A DNA stretch of 64,000 bases from Campylobacter sp. RM16187 (GTDB lineage: Bacteria > Campylobacterota > Campylobacteria > Campylobacterales > Campylobacteraceae): assembly GCF_025319965.1 (NCBI RefSeq), contig NZ_CP012549.1:1426001-1490000 (forward strand), written 5' to 3'. The notes beneath the pieces are model-generated. The model had not been told where the DNA came from. It worked only from the letters and a program-made list of their open reading frames with translations, and ran no database searches. This document shows, piece by piece, positions 14,202-22,033 of the stretch; the first letter of the stretch is position 1, and each line of letters opens with the position of its first letter. Position numbers and translations under genes: made by a program.

Positions 14202-17162
14202 CTAGGCTCTCTTTTGCATCATCCTTTCAACATACCCGCCTTCTTTTTTCTCCTGTTTAGGCTTGTCAAGGCTTGCTATTCTCTCGTCGCTTATCACGCC
14301 GTTACGAGTTAAATTCGCCGCCTTTTTAGCCTGTATTTTTATGTTTTCGCCGGCTTCATTATTAGCGGCTTTAGGCTCAGGGCGTTTTGCGTGCGGTAAG
14401 TGTCTATTTGCTATGCCTATTACTAGCTGCTTTTCTTTACTTACGGAGATTCTGGCTTCATCTACTCGTTTTTGCTCTTTTCTTAGCTCTTTTTCAAAGA
14501 TTTTTTGCTCCGCTTTGGCTTGTTCGGCCGTTACGGGTGCAGCATCGGTACTGGTTGCAATTCCTAAAAATTCTCTATCTTTATTAAACACGAACAGTTG
14601 AGATATGTTGTTAAGGTTTATAGAGTAATAAATCTCTTTATATTTGAATAAATTTGAAAACACAAAGGTATTTCCTAGGTATTTAATGCCTTTTTTGTTG
14701 CCGCCTTTGCTTGTTTTTATGCCGCCTATTAAAGACATCACCTCATATTCATGCATATATACCGCCTCGCTTACCTTTTCGTCGTAAAGCTCTCTAGGCA
14801 GTGTTTTATCTTTTCCAAAGGCGGTATTGTTTATAGTACCTTCGTTGTATTCGTCAAGCAAACGCACTAGATCGTCAAGCTGCATTAAATTTTCAAGTCT
14901 TGTTTTTTCGCCCTTTTTAGCTCTCTTATCGGCTTTTCCATATAGTCCCTCAAGACCTATTCTTTCACTTACGCATCTTCCTATGTATCCGGCTAAAGCC
15001 GCCGTAAATCTGCTTTGAAACACTCCAAAGCTTCTTTCCACAAACGGCTTTTTCCAGCCCGCATACGGTATGACTGCGTGATACTCTATACCTAGGTTTT
15101 TAACCGCCTCTTGAACCGCATTACTTAAAAAGGCTTTGCCGTTGTCTCCGCGTATTACCCTAGGTTTGCCGTATCTTAGTATGTATTTAGCTACACATCT
15201 GGCAACCGCTAGCGAATTTTCGCTTTCGCACACCTCGTATACTCTTACGTGACTATAAATATCTATGATTGAGATTATCTGGAAGCGCTGTTGTATCTTT
15301 TTAGCCTCTTCCTTGCTCACTCCAAGCAGTCTTGCGAGTTCCGAGTTTATACAGATCATATCAAGTTTGGTGGCATCTATCTCCACTATCTGATTTATGC
15401 TATCGACATTCCAGCTCATATCGCCGATACCTGGCATCAGCATACCTCTTGCCTTTTCAACTCCGTGCCTTCTTACGATATCCGCAAGCTTATTGTCGTT
15501 TTTCCATTTGGATATGAAGCGATAAACACTGCTCATGCTTATAGGTGTTTTACCTCTTGCGTAAGTTGCGGCGAGTAAATTTACATCAAGCGCATCTCTT
15601 ACGGCTAAGTGTTCGTTTAGCTTCTCCCATATGCTTCCCGCATCTATTCGCTTGTTTGAAGCCAGTATCAGCTCTATGGCTTTGTCTGTAAGTCCGTTAG
15701 CTTCTATTTGGCACTCTTTATGAGACGTTCGCTTATCTATTAGACCCTCAAAACCTTCGCTTTGATAAGCTCTTTGCCAAGCAAATAGCTTGTTTTCAGT
15801 AACTTTTATAGAATATGCTTTGTTTGAATTTACATACTCTATAAAAGCGGCTGTTTTTCTTCCTTTTGCTTTGGCTCTTGCATAAAGTTTTAATATCTCC
15901 TCTTTTTGCAGGGCTTCAATTCCCTTTTTGCTCTCTAGAAATTTAAGTCTTGAGGCGGTATCTTTACCTATACCGCCTGCATCATAAACCACAGCATGAT
16001 TGCCAGAATCATTGTTGCTTGAAGCATATCCATCGCTATCATCATTGTCTATCTCTCCGCCCATTCGTCCAGTCTGCCAAACCACTCCTCGAACTTTTGG
16101 AGCCCATAGCTCCCCTTTGCTATCAGCAACACACATGTTATTGTTAATAGTATCGGAGTGGCTACAAATATTAACAACATTCTTTTTATCGGTTTCATCT
16201 ATATTCCTTTTCGCTTCGCATTCAATAGCTTTCGCTTCGCTTTTTCCGCTCTGCTCTTCGATTTTTCCCGCCTGAATATATAGTCCATACAACGCTTTAT
16301 CTCGGCTGCTGCAAATTTCTCGCTCACATCCTGCCCTATTGCCATAGCACTCACAAAGGCTTCGCACGCCATCAGCGTATTGTCCTGCATATATTCGTGT
16401 TTGCTCGTCTTCACGCTCACCAACGCACGAGTTCCTCGTATAGCCATCTTGATTCTCATCTATGATCCTTTCTTTATAAGTAGATTCATTTAAGCATATA
16501 TTGTCGCTAGCGCTATTATCGTCATACAGATTATGAATAGTGTGTCCATCTAAGCTCCTTTCACTCTCCATCCATACACTCCGTGATCTGCTATCTTGAC
16601 CACAAAGCCCTTTTTGCTCATATTCTTTGCAAAATGCAGGAATTTTGACTGCCTCGCTACTTCCGCCTGAGTTAATCGATCCTCTTTTTGCATCATCTTT
16701 ACCACTCCTCTTGCTTGCGTTCGCTCTGCTCCGCACTTCATAAGACGGCTTCGTTCCACTCGCCGCTTTGCAAGAGGCGTTCTCTCTATTGCCACTGTTT
16801 GCATTTTTACCTTCCTTTTTCCAGCTTTGCAAAGCCTGCGTAGAAACTTCGCTTAGCTCGTTTTGCATGAAATTTAAGCTGCCGATGCTCTCGGTTGCCG
16901 CACTTATGGCTTTCTCACAGAGAGTGCTTTGCACAAGAACACTCTCAGAGTCCTTAAGCACATGCACATCGGCAGGTTGAATTTCATCACTTAATTGAAT
17001 ATATTCGTATGCTTTGCCTGTAGAGTTTTTAACCATACGAAACATAAAAATCATATCCTTGACTTTTATATATGCTTTATTTGCATTTGCTGCTTGTTTC
17101 GTCTTTTTTCTTATGTTTTGAGGAGTACATGCACACAATTTAGCCACTTCAAAACTATTCAT
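14202..17162 (-). CDS. MuA-like DDE transposase with a long overlapping-gene linker
   Basis: About 986 residues, well over the roughly 660 of MuA. I start at 17162 (MNSFEVAKL), with AAGGGA seven bases upstream. Residues 1-75 are the DNA-binding winged-helix region; about 400-480 the end-binding HTH domain; then the DDE core, with Asp in VEIDATK, Asp in IRGDNGKAF and Glu in KPFVERSFG; and a Lys-rich C-terminus that would contact MuB. Residues about 120-398 are low-complexity (Ser, Asn, Gly, Asp, Cys) because the +1 frame of the same DNA encodes small genes. Catalytic residues are intact. Confidence 0.88.
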   Translation of the reverse strand: MNSFEVAKLCACTPQNIRKKTKQAANANKAYIKVKDMIFMFRMVKNSTGKAYEYIQLSDEIQPADVHVLKDSESVLVQSTLCEKAISAATESIGSLNFMQNELSEVSTQALQSWKKEGKNANSGNRENASCKAASGTKPSYEVRSRANASKRSGKDDAKRGSINSGGSSEAVKIPAFCKEYEQKGLCGQDSRSRSVWMESERSLDGHTIHNLYDDNSASDNICLNESTYKERIIDENQDGYTRNSCVGEREDEQTRIYAGQYADGVRSLCECYGNRAGCEREICSSRDKALYGLYIQAGKIEEQSGKSEAKAIECEAKRNIDETDKKNVVNICSHSDTINNNMCVADSKGELWAPKVRGVVWQTGRMGGEIDNDDSDGYASSNNDSGNHAVVYDAGGIGKDTASRLKFLESKKGIEALQKEEILKLYARAKAKGRKTAAFIEYVNSNKAYSIKVTENKLFAWQRAYQSEGFEGLIDKRTSHKECQIEANGLTDKAIELILASNKRIDAGSIWEKLNEHLAVRDALDVNLLAATYARGKTPISMSSVYRFISKWKNDNKLADIVRRHGVEKARGMLMPGIGDMSWNVDSINQIVEIDATKLDMICINSELARLLGVSKEEAKKIQQRFQIISIIDIYSHVRVYEVCESENSLAVARCVAKYILRYGKPRVIRGDNGKAFLSNAVQEAVKNLGIEYHAVIPYAGWKKPFVERSFGVFQSRFTAALAGYIGRCVSERIGLEGLYGKADKRAKKGEKTRLENLMQLDDLVRLLDEYNEGTINNTAFGKDKTLPRELYDEKVSEAVYMHEYEVMSLIGGIKTSKGGNKKGIKYLGNTFVFSNLFKYKEIYYSINLNNISQLFVFNKDREFLGIATSTDAAPVTAEQAKAEQKIFEKELRKEQKRVDEARISVSKEKQLVIGIANRHLPHAKRPEPKAANNEAGENIKIQAKKAANLTRNGVISDERIASLDKPKQEKKEGGYVERMMQKRA
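15954..15977. repeat. Inverted repeat at the downstream edge of the nested gene cluster
   Basis: GGCGGTAT and ATACCGCC form a perfect 8-bp stem around an 8-base loop. It spans the stop codon of the last nested gene (15968) and marks the point where the transposase frame again looks like its family. It may be a terminator remnant or the scar of an insertion. Confidence 0.45.
15968..16045 (-). CDS. Nested small hydrophobic peptide (25 aa)
   Basis: Lies wholly inside the transposase gene in the +1 frame, three bases after the stop of the 49-residue nested gene, with GGAGAG upstream. The 25 residues include eight Met and are almost all hydrophobic, so it would form a membrane helix. It ends at the inverted repeat where the transposase core begins. 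The role is unknown. Its existence rests on position, frame and ribosome site. Confidence 0.45.
   Translation of the reverse strand: MMIAMDMLQATMILAIMLWFMMQAV
16049..16198 (-). CDS. Nested single-pass membrane protein (49 aa)
   Basis: Read in the +1 frame of the transposase gene, starting immediately after the TAG of the previous nested gene with AAAAGG upstream. Residues 1-6 are basic, 7-27 hydrophobic (one membrane span) and 32-49 an amphipathic helix with three Trp. That layout resembles small phage membrane effectors such as exclusion or lysis-regulating peptides, but no family is recognised. Confidence 0.55.
   Translation of the reverse strand: MKPIKRMLLIFVATPILLTITCVLLIAKGSYGLQKFEEWFGRLDEWAER
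16199..16459 (-). CDS. Nested small protein (86 aa), helical and basic
   Basis: In the +1 frame of the transposase gene with AAAGGATC before its ATG. The product reads like a normal folded protein: a strand-rich start (MAIRGTRALVSVKTS), helices DNTLMACEAFVSAMAIGQDV and FAAAEIKRCMDYIFRR, and a Lys/Arg tail. Codons ending in T are never followed by codons starting AA, AG or GA, exactly what keeps the transposase frame open. The family is unknown. Confidence 0.65.
   Translation of the reverse strand: MRIKMAIRGTRALVSVKTSKHEYMQDNTLMACEAFVSAMAIGQDVSEKFAAAEIKRCMDYIFRREKSKSRAEKAKRKLLNAKRKGI
16490..16549 (-). CDS. Nested hydrophobic peptide (19 aa)
   Basis: Starts at the base after the stop of the 84-residue nested gene, with AAAGGAG upstream, and runs MDTLFIICMTIIALATIYA, a bare membrane helix. 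It is followed at once by a 9-residue frame and then the 86-residue gene. Such a peptide could be functional or just a coupling element for re-initiation. Confidence 0.4.
   Translation of the reverse strand: MDTLFIICMTIIALATIYA
16550..16804 (-). CDS. Nested small protein (84 aa), first of the internal chain
   Basis: In the +1 frame of the transposase gene, with the strong site AAAGGAAGG before its ATG. It is basic, with an Arg-rich first half and a second half (QSKFLHFAKNMSKKGFVVKI then ADHGVYGWRVKGA) that looks like a folded alpha/beta domain. No T-ending codon precedes AA, AG or GA, so the overlapping frame has no stop. It probably binds nucleic acid, but no family is recognised. Confidence 0.65.
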   Translation of the reverse strand: MQTVAIERTPLAKRRVERSRLMKCGAERTQARGVVKMMQKEDRLTQAEVARQSKFLHFAKNMSKKGFVVKIADHGVYGWRVKGA

Positions 17163-17356
17163 GCACATTCCCTTGTAAGTTCATCTGCACTTTTGATATA
17201 TTTATGCTTTTTTAAAATTTCAACTATTCGTTTGCTTTTACCATGCCCATAAAGAACTTGCTTGAAAGTTTGTAAATTCAAGCTGTGTTTTTTGCAAAAA
17301 TGAGTAAGCGTTCCATAGTCGTCTTTTATTTTTATACTTACACTATTTTTAAGCAT
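17159..17356 (-). CDS. Ner-like helix-turn-helix regulator
   Basis: 65 residues. The stretch DYGTLTHFCKKHSLNLQTFK then QVLYGHGKSKRIVEILKK is a helix-turn-helix of the Ner/phage-associated type. It is the first gene behind the early promoter and overlaps the transposase start by four bases (ATGA). In Mu, Ner is encoded at this position and turns down the early and repressor promoters. The similarity is by position and motif rather than close sequence. Confidence 0.65.
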   Translation of the reverse strand: MLKNSVSIKIKDDYGTLTHFCKKHSLNLQTFKQVLYGHGKSKRIVEILKKHKYIKSADELTRECA

Positions 17357-17431
17357 AATTTAAATCCTTTTATATCTTTTTATAAAACTTTTTAGTATTA
17401 TTTCAATCACTATAAAGTAAAACTAAAATGT

Positions 17432-17474
17432 ATTATATCCAAATGAATATATTATGTCAAGTCAAATGAATATA
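17432..17474 (-). promoter_or_regulatory. Consensus early promoter with direct-repeat operators
   Basis: On the minus strand TTGACA (17460-17455) and TATAAT (17437-17432) are separated by exactly 17 bases, a perfect sigma-70 promoter pointing at the Ner-like and transposase genes. CAAATGAATATA occurs twice on the plus strand (17440-17451 and 17463-17474), one copy in the spacer and one upstream, 23 bp apart. These are the likely binding sites of the divergent repressor or the Ner-like protein. Confidence 0.75.
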
Positions 17475-17488
17475 AAAAAGGAAAGAGT

Positions 17489-17938
17489 ATGGATGTTACA
17501 AAAGTGCTAAATAACATCAAGGAAGCATATAAAGCCCGTAATATGGAAGAGTTAGCAAATAAAATGGGTGTTTCTATTTCGACCTTTAATTCATGGAGAA
17601 ATAGAAAAAATATACCGAAAAAGTATATTCTAGAATGTAGTCGTTTGACTAATTATGACTATGAATGGCTTTTGCACGACAATAACAAATATGCTAAAAA
17701 TACTTTTATATCGGGCGATAGAAATGTGTATATTGGCAATGATACCAAAATTAATGGAAGTGGTATTATAGGAAGCTCTATAAGTAATAGCCATATAGTA
17801 GGCGGCATAATGCCAAACCAAACCAAGCCAGAATATGCAGAACTTTATGACCTTATTAAAGACTATGCAACCCCAAAAATAATTCAAGAATTTAAAGAGA
17901 GACTTTTAAAAATTAAGGCTGCTCATGAAGGACATTGA
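17489..17938 (+). CDS. Prophage repressor (CI-like helix-turn-helix)
   Basis: 149 residues, with an N-terminal helix-turn-helix (MEELANKMGVSISTFNSWRN then RKNIPKKYI) typical of the bacteriophage CI repressor N-terminal family, a Gly/Ser/Asn-rich beta-like middle (FISGDRNVYIGNDTKINGSG) and a C-terminal helix. It is divergent from the early operon, with the operator between them, as for Mu c. No protease-type C-terminal domain is seen, so induction is probably not by RecA-driven self-cleavage. Confidence 0.75.
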   Translation: MDVTKVLNNIKEAYKARNMEELANKMGVSISTFNSWRNRKNIPKKYILECSRLTNYDYEWLLHDNNKYAKNTFISGDRNVYIGNDTKINGSGIIGSSISNSHIVGGIMPNQTKPEYAELYDLIKDYATPKIIQEFKERLLKIKAAHEGH

Positions 17939-18521
17939 TAAAATCAATAAAAGCCTGAAAAAAATAATGTCAAACCCGGAAAATATGAAGCTCATAGGTG
18001 GCAATACTAACACAATCATTAAAGGCAACGAAAATCTGGTTGTTTATGGTGACTATTATTTAAATTCTAAAAATATTGTTAGGCCAAAAGTTGAATGCCC
18101 GCCTGGCAGTATAACCGAAGAACAAATAAAAAAAATAGATGATCTGATAAAAGAAGTGGCAGAAATAGAAAGTAAGGCTGGATTGCCTAAAGGCCAAGCT
18201 ATTGGCAAATGGAGAAAAAAATATAAGGACAAATTTAAGTTGCTTGGATATAGATGTCTGCCTGCTGAAAAATTTGACGAAGCAATATCTTGGCTATTGC
18301 AATCAAGAGCTAGGCTGCAGCCAAAACTTAGACGTCGAGATAATACACAGTGGCGCAACAATAGATATAAAGGCATATTTGCAAGAGCAAAAGAATTAGG
18401 AATCACAAAAGAACAAATTATAATGATAGCAAATAAAAAATTTAATAAAAATATAAAATCTATAAAAGAACTTGGTGAGCAAAATTTAGACAAACTGTAT
18501 AGATATATTTTTTCACTTTAA
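17925..18521 (+). CDS. ORF6C-domain prophage protein
   Basis: 198 residues, starting inside the end of the repressor gene (14-bp overlap), so the two are co-translated. Residues about 60-125 (ITEEQIKKIDDLIKEVAEIE through KLLGYRCLPAEKFDEAISWL) match the ORF6C domain of phage antirepressor-like proteins. Its N-terminus repeats the beta-type NTNTIIKGNENLVVYGDYY motif seen in the repressor's middle. It may modulate repression. Four 10-bp repeats follow its stop. Confidence 0.6.
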   Translation: MKDIDKINKSLKKIMSNPENMKLIGGNTNTIIKGNENLVVYGDYYLNSKNIVRPKVECPPGSITEEQIKKIDDLIKEVAEIESKAGLPKGQAIGKWRKKYKDKFKLLGYRCLPAEKFDEAISWLLQSRARLQPKLRRRDNTQWRNNRYKGIFARAKELGITKEQIIMIANKKFNKNIKSIKELGEQNLDKLYRYIFSL

Positions 18522-18588
18522 GTTGCTTAGGCGGTTGGTTAGTTTTAGTTGCTTAGCCAATAAAAAAGTTGCTTAGGTAGTTGCTTAG
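18521..18588. repeat. Four direct copies of AGTTGCTTAG
   Basis: Exact copies start at 18521, 18547, 18567 and 18579 between the ORF6C-type gene and the next gene. Spacings are 26, 20 and 12 bp. They resemble iteron-like protein-binding sites, for example for transposase, repressor or an enhancer factor. Confidence 0.65.
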
Positions 18589-18623
18589 GTCTTTAAAACT
18601 TAAAAAACAAAAAAAGGAATAAT

Positions 18624-19178
18624 GTGGAGATAATATTCGTAATATTGTTTTTGGCGGCATTTTTGCATTCAAATAAAGATAAGTTTAAAATTAATAGACC
18701 CGAGCCAGTGGTTAAAACAAATATTGATTTTACTTTTACTTTTCCAATAGATCGAGAAAAGGTACGCAAACTACATAATAAGCTTATGGAGGCTGGCGAT
18801 ATTAAAACCTTGCAAGCTGTTCGTTTGGTAGAGATAATATTTGATAGTTTATATATAGTAAGAACCACCAGGAATATAGAAACCGCAAAGAGTAGATTAG
18901 ATTTAGCTTCAAACAATTATATTGAGTTACAATTGGAATCCCCTGACATAGCACACCAAATTAAAGCGCAATACCTCGAGTGGAAAAATGAGGGCACAAA
19001 TTTGATGTATATTAACGCAGCAGATGAACTTGCAAAGAAAAGCAAAAAAGTAAAAATGCAAAAAACGAAAGATAAATACATCCAAAATGCCATTCAAATT
19101 TTAGAGGATGGTTTGTTAAATGGAGCAGATTCGGGGCTACTACTGCAAGAAATTGAAAAATTAAAAAACAATGTTTAA
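18624..19178 (+). CDS. Prophage-edge protein with N-terminal membrane anchor
   Basis: 184 residues, starting at GTG with AAAAAGGAA upstream. Residues 2-15 form a hydrophobic anchor, followed by a mostly helical cytoplasmic or periplasmic domain with conserved-looking KVRKLHNKLMEAGDIKTLQA. It is the last gene before the prophage end, where many Mu-like phages keep lysogenic conversion or defence genes. I do not recognise the family. Confidence 0.55.
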   Translation: MEIIFVILFLAAFLHSNKDKFKINRPEPVVKTNIDFTFTFPIDREKVRKLHNKLMEAGDIKTLQAVRLVEIIFDSLYIVRTTRNIETAKSRLDLASNNYIELQLESPDIAHQIKAQYLEWKNEGTNLMYINAADELAKKSKKVKMQKTKDKYIQNAIQILEDGLLNGADSGLLLQEIEKLKNNV

Positions 19179-19206
19179 ATATCTATTTAAACGGCTTTTA
19201 AAAGGT

Positions 19207-19255
19207 TGTAAAAAGCGGTGTAAAATTCTGTAAAGCTTTTGTAAAGTAATGTAAA
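19207..19255. repeat. Five helically phased TGTAAA repeats near the prophage end
   Basis: TGTAAA starts at 19207, 19219, 19229, 19240 and 19250, that is every 10-12 bp on one face of the helix. Such arrays near the end of a transposable phage suggest transposase-binding end sites. Confidence 0.5.
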
Positions 19256-19446
19256 ATGAATTTTCGCCACTTTGATTTTAAACAAAATAGCTCTTAATCC
19301 CTAAATCTAGGCACTTGCCTAAAATTTTCCCTCACTTTGAATTCTTACAAAACTTTACACATACTAAGATTTCTTAACAAATATTATATTAAATGTCTAT
19401 TGATTAACAAATAAGCTGTATAATTTAATTAACTATATACCAAATA

Positions 19447-19498
19447 ATAATTTTTATTATTTAGAAATAATTTTTATTTAAGATTTCTTTGCTATAAT
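19447..19498 (+). promoter_or_regulatory. dps promoter with possible Fur/PerR-type box
   Basis: TATAAT at 19493-19498 is preceded by TGC, giving an extended -10 about 20 bp before the ribosome site. Just upstream the imperfect palindrome ATTATTTAGAAATAAT resembles Fur-family boxes, fitting iron or peroxide control of dps. The box call is weak. Confidence 0.5.
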
Positions 19499-19529
19499 TT
19501 CACTATAAAAATTAAATAAAGGAGACAAT

Positions 19530-19961
19530 ATGTCAAAAGTAATTCAACAACTAAACCAAATTCAGGCTGACGCTCATGCGTTATTTATCAAATTTCATGA
19601 CTATCACTGGAATGTTAAAGGTATTCAATTTTTTAGCATTCACGAATACACAGAAAAAGCTTATAACGAATTAGCGGAACTTTTCGATGAAGTAGCAGAA
19701 AGAGCTATCCAACTAGGCGGAAAAGCTATAACAAAACCTGAAGAGTTAAACAAACTATCTCATATCAAGCCTGCAGGCAAAGACAGCTATACTCCGATAG
19801 AAGTTCTAAAGGGAATTTTAGCAGAGTATGAGCACCTTCTGGCTGAATTTAAAAAGCTTGCAGAAGTTGCAGAAGGCGATAGCACTACTGTAGCTATAGC
19901 TGAAGACAATATCGCAAAATACGAAAAAGCCATATGGATGCTTAACGCAACACTTGCGTAA
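19530..19961 (+). CDS. dps: Dps family DNA-protecting ferritin-like protein
   Basis: 143 residues with the Dps signature: the HDYHWNVKG motif, then [15 protein letters not shown] supplying the ferroxidase ligands at subunit interfaces. The dodecamer stores iron, consumes peroxide and in some species binds DNA. The start has AAAGGAGA upstream. It stands alone, with its own promoter and a terminator. The length is normal. It is the first clear host gene right of the prophage. Confidence 0.93.
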   Translation: MSKVIQQLNQIQADAHALFIKFHDYHWNVKGIQFFSIHEYTEKAYNELAELFDEVAERAIQLGGKAITKPEELNKLSHIKPAGKDSYTPIEVLKGILAEYEHLLAEFKKLAEVAEGDSTTVAIAEDNIAKYEKAIWMLNATLA

Positions 19962-19970
19962 TTTTCCTCC

Positions 19971-20002
19971 GATAGGGCGGAAGCTTTCGCTCTATCATTT
20001 TT
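19971..20002 (+). terminator. Rho-independent terminator of dps
   Basis: GATAGGGCG and CGCTCTATC form a 9-bp stem with one G-U pair, followed by ATTTTT, just after the dps stop. Confidence 0.75.
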
Positions 20003-20059
20003 AATCTTGCTACTACTTGTTTAAAATTTTTATATTTTATTTGTGTGTATTAGAAATTT

Positions 20060-20085
20060 ATTCTGAGCGAAAAATCGCCCAGAAT
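20060..20085 (-). terminator. Hairpin after the first porin
   Basis: ATTCTGAGCG and CGCCCAGAAT form a stem with one mismatch just beyond the porin stop on the minus strand. The T run is poor, so termination may be partial. Confidence 0.5.
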
Positions 20086-20095
20086 ATTAGAATCA

Positions 20096-21253
20096 TTAGA
20101 ATGAGTATTTAGCCTCAAATCTAAAGGCATCACTTTTTGTTTTACTTGAATCAACTTTAGTTTTTGCATGTGAATACCAGCTCTCAAATACTAGCTTAGA
20201 ACTATAGTCATATGAGAATCTTCCCACATACTCTTCCATTTTTGTTTTTTTATCGGCATCGTCTTTTATGTCACCTTTGATATACTCAGCAGCTATACTA
20301 AAATCACCAAATCCATAGCCAGCAGTAGCAAACCAGAAATTACCTCTTCCTTCAAGATCGGTATAATCAAAAGTCTGCTCTCCGTAACTTATAAATGAAC
20401 CTTGATCTTCAAGTGTTGAGAAACCTTTTGCTTTATCTTTAACCTTCCAGCCTATATATCCCAATGAAAGATCTACGCCAAAAATACTTGCAGCTGCCTC
20501 TGTCGCATAAAAGTTTGTATCTTTATACAAGGCTGCTACTTTATCATCTACATCAACATTTCCATATTGAGCTTGAAGACCCAAATTGACATCATCGCTA
20601 ATATCAAAGCCAAATGAAACATCGGCAGCTATAGCATTCGCAACATCAACAAGCATTGCATACCATAGTTGGAAATTTACAGGATCGTAAGAACCTATAG
20701 CAGCTACACCATAAAGGTTGTTGCTAAAAGCAACTTGTGGTATAGCAGAGTCTGTTTCACCGCTATATTCAAGTGCATCGAATGCTATAGCCGCAAGTGT
20801 TAGACCTTTAATGTCTGTGTTTATGACTTTAATACCGGTTCCAGCCTCGTCATCTGTAAAGTATGAACCGATTATCTGCTTACCAAGAGTTACTGTTGTG
20901 TTATCTCTTTTATAGCCAAGGTAGAATTCATTAACTCTAAAAGTATCGGTTGTGTCTGTCCTGTCTCCGTTTGTTGATCCAGAACCATCAGTAGTGCTAT
21001 ATCTCAAACCCAAAACGCCAAAGAAGTTATCATCAAGTGCTGCCTTGAAAGTTGTAAGCATTTTAAATTGATGTCTGGCATCAGTCTCTTTATCCCCTAC
21101 TGCAGGAGTAGTTTTTTCATTAGTGTATCTATATCTTGCAAATCCCGAAAGATCTACATTTTTAATAGCATCTTCAAGCGGAGTTGCACTTGCAACGCTT
21201 GAGAAAGCACCTAAAGCAACTAAAGCTGCCAAGCTAATCTTTGTTAATTTCAT
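20096..21253 (-). CDS. Campylobacter major outer membrane porin (MOMP family), copy 1
   Basis: 385 residues with a signal peptide cut after SVASA (about residue 23), then an acidic N-terminus and 16 or more amphipathic beta strands ending in FRFEAKYSF with the terminal Phe needed for outer membrane insertion. The family forms trimeric cation-favouring pores. The first 36 residues are identical to those of the second porin at 22094. The ribosome site AAAGGAG is strong, and GATAAT at 21292 could be its -10. Confidence 0.9.
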   Translation of the reverse strand: MKLTKISLAALVALGAFSSVASATPLEDAIKNVDLSGFARYRYTNEKTTPAVGDKETDARHQFKMLTTFKAALDDNFFGVLGLRYSTTDGSGSTNGDRTDTTDTFRVNEFYLGYKRDNTTVTLGKQIIGSYFTDDEAGTGIKVINTDIKGLTLAAIAFDALEYSGETDSAIPQVAFSNNLYGVAAIGSYDPVNFQLWYAMLVDVANAIAADVSFGFDISDDVNLGLQAQYGNVDVDDKVAALYKDTNFYATEAAASIFGVDLSLGYIGWKVKDKAKGFSTLEDQGSFISYGEQTFDYTDLEGRGNFWFATAGYGFGDFSIAAEYIKGDIKDDADKKTKMEEYVGRFSYDYSSKLVFESWYSHAKTKVDSSKTKSDAFRFEAKYSF

Positions 21254-21444
21254 TTAAACTCCTTTAAAATTTAAAATATGACACATATTATCATAAAAAT
21301 TCATTTTAATAACTTAAATTTGATAAAAAAATTTAAAAAAATTACCAATCATTTACTAAAAACAGGTATTTTAAAATAACATTTATTTTATTAGTATTAA
21401 TACCATATAAAATATCAACATAAAATGTATAATCATAAAAGAAT

Positions 21445-22008
21445 TTATCTTAAATAGCTACCTTGGTTAGGAGTAGTTGCGACATCTGTATTTTCATCTT
21501 GGCTATGCTTATATTTTAAAGCATCAACACCTTTTAAAAATACAATAATAGCCCCAAGTTCGTTATATGTAGTTGTTGCGGCAATAGACTTCATTATATC
21601 CCTAGTGCTACCACCGTAAGAAGGATCGTTTAGATAACCAGAAAACGCAACTTCTATATCATCAGCAGATAGTTTTGTAAGCTTTTCAGATCCGTAAGAG
21701 GCTCTTTTTTCTCCGTTCTCTCCGTGACATCTAGCACAATTTTTAGTATATAATTCCTTGCCCTTTTCCAGACTATATTTTCTATTACTATCTATACCTA
21801 TATTTAAAAACCTACCGCTCCTATCTTGCTCTTTAGATTTTTCATAAACATTTATACTTATATTTTCATCTTTGGAATATTTTTCAACAAGAGCTTTTAG
21901 CTCTTTCGCAAATTCGCCTTTAGCTTCAAATATATAGCTTGGCTCATCTGCATTCAGGCCAAAAATAGAAATAAAACATGCCAAAAATGAAATTTTATAC
22001 CAATTCAT
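21445..22008 (-). CDS. Periplasmic monohaem c-type cytochrome
   Basis: I start at 22008 (MNWYKISFL) with AAAGGG upstream. A signal peptide ends near FGLNA. The second half has one haem site, CARCH, with a downstream Met candidate in DIMKSIAATTTYNELGAIIVFLKG, as in class I cytochromes of the c553 type. It probably shuttles electrons in the periplasm. The first half is a novel-looking 60-residue domain. It lies between two porin genes, which is unusual. Confidence 0.75.
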   Translation of the reverse strand: MNWYKISFLACFISIFGLNADEPSYIFEAKGEFAKELKALVEKYSKDENISINVYEKSKEQDRSGRFLNIGIDSNRKYSLEKGKELYTKNCARCHGENGEKRASYGSEKLTKLSADDIEVAFSGYLNDPSYGGSTRDIMKSIAATTTYNELGAIIVFLKGVDALKYKHSQDENTDVATTPNQGSYLR

Positions 22009-22033
22009 TAAAACCCTTTGTTTTAAATTTAAA

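Larger units (their letters stand above)
19179..19529. other. Prophage end and dps upstream region
   Basis: A 351-bp gap with no gene. It holds TTTAAA-rich words, five TGTAAA repeats at 19207-19255 spaced 10-12 bp, and then a host-like AT-rich region with the dps promoter. The prophage end is probably near 19250-19350, but I cannot mark the terminal bases or the target duplication. Confidence 0.5.

Noticed and set aside
14263-16275. Several plus-strand frames opposite the transposase gene
   Set aside because: They are antisense shadows with Ser/Leu/Phe-rich composition and no ribosome sites.
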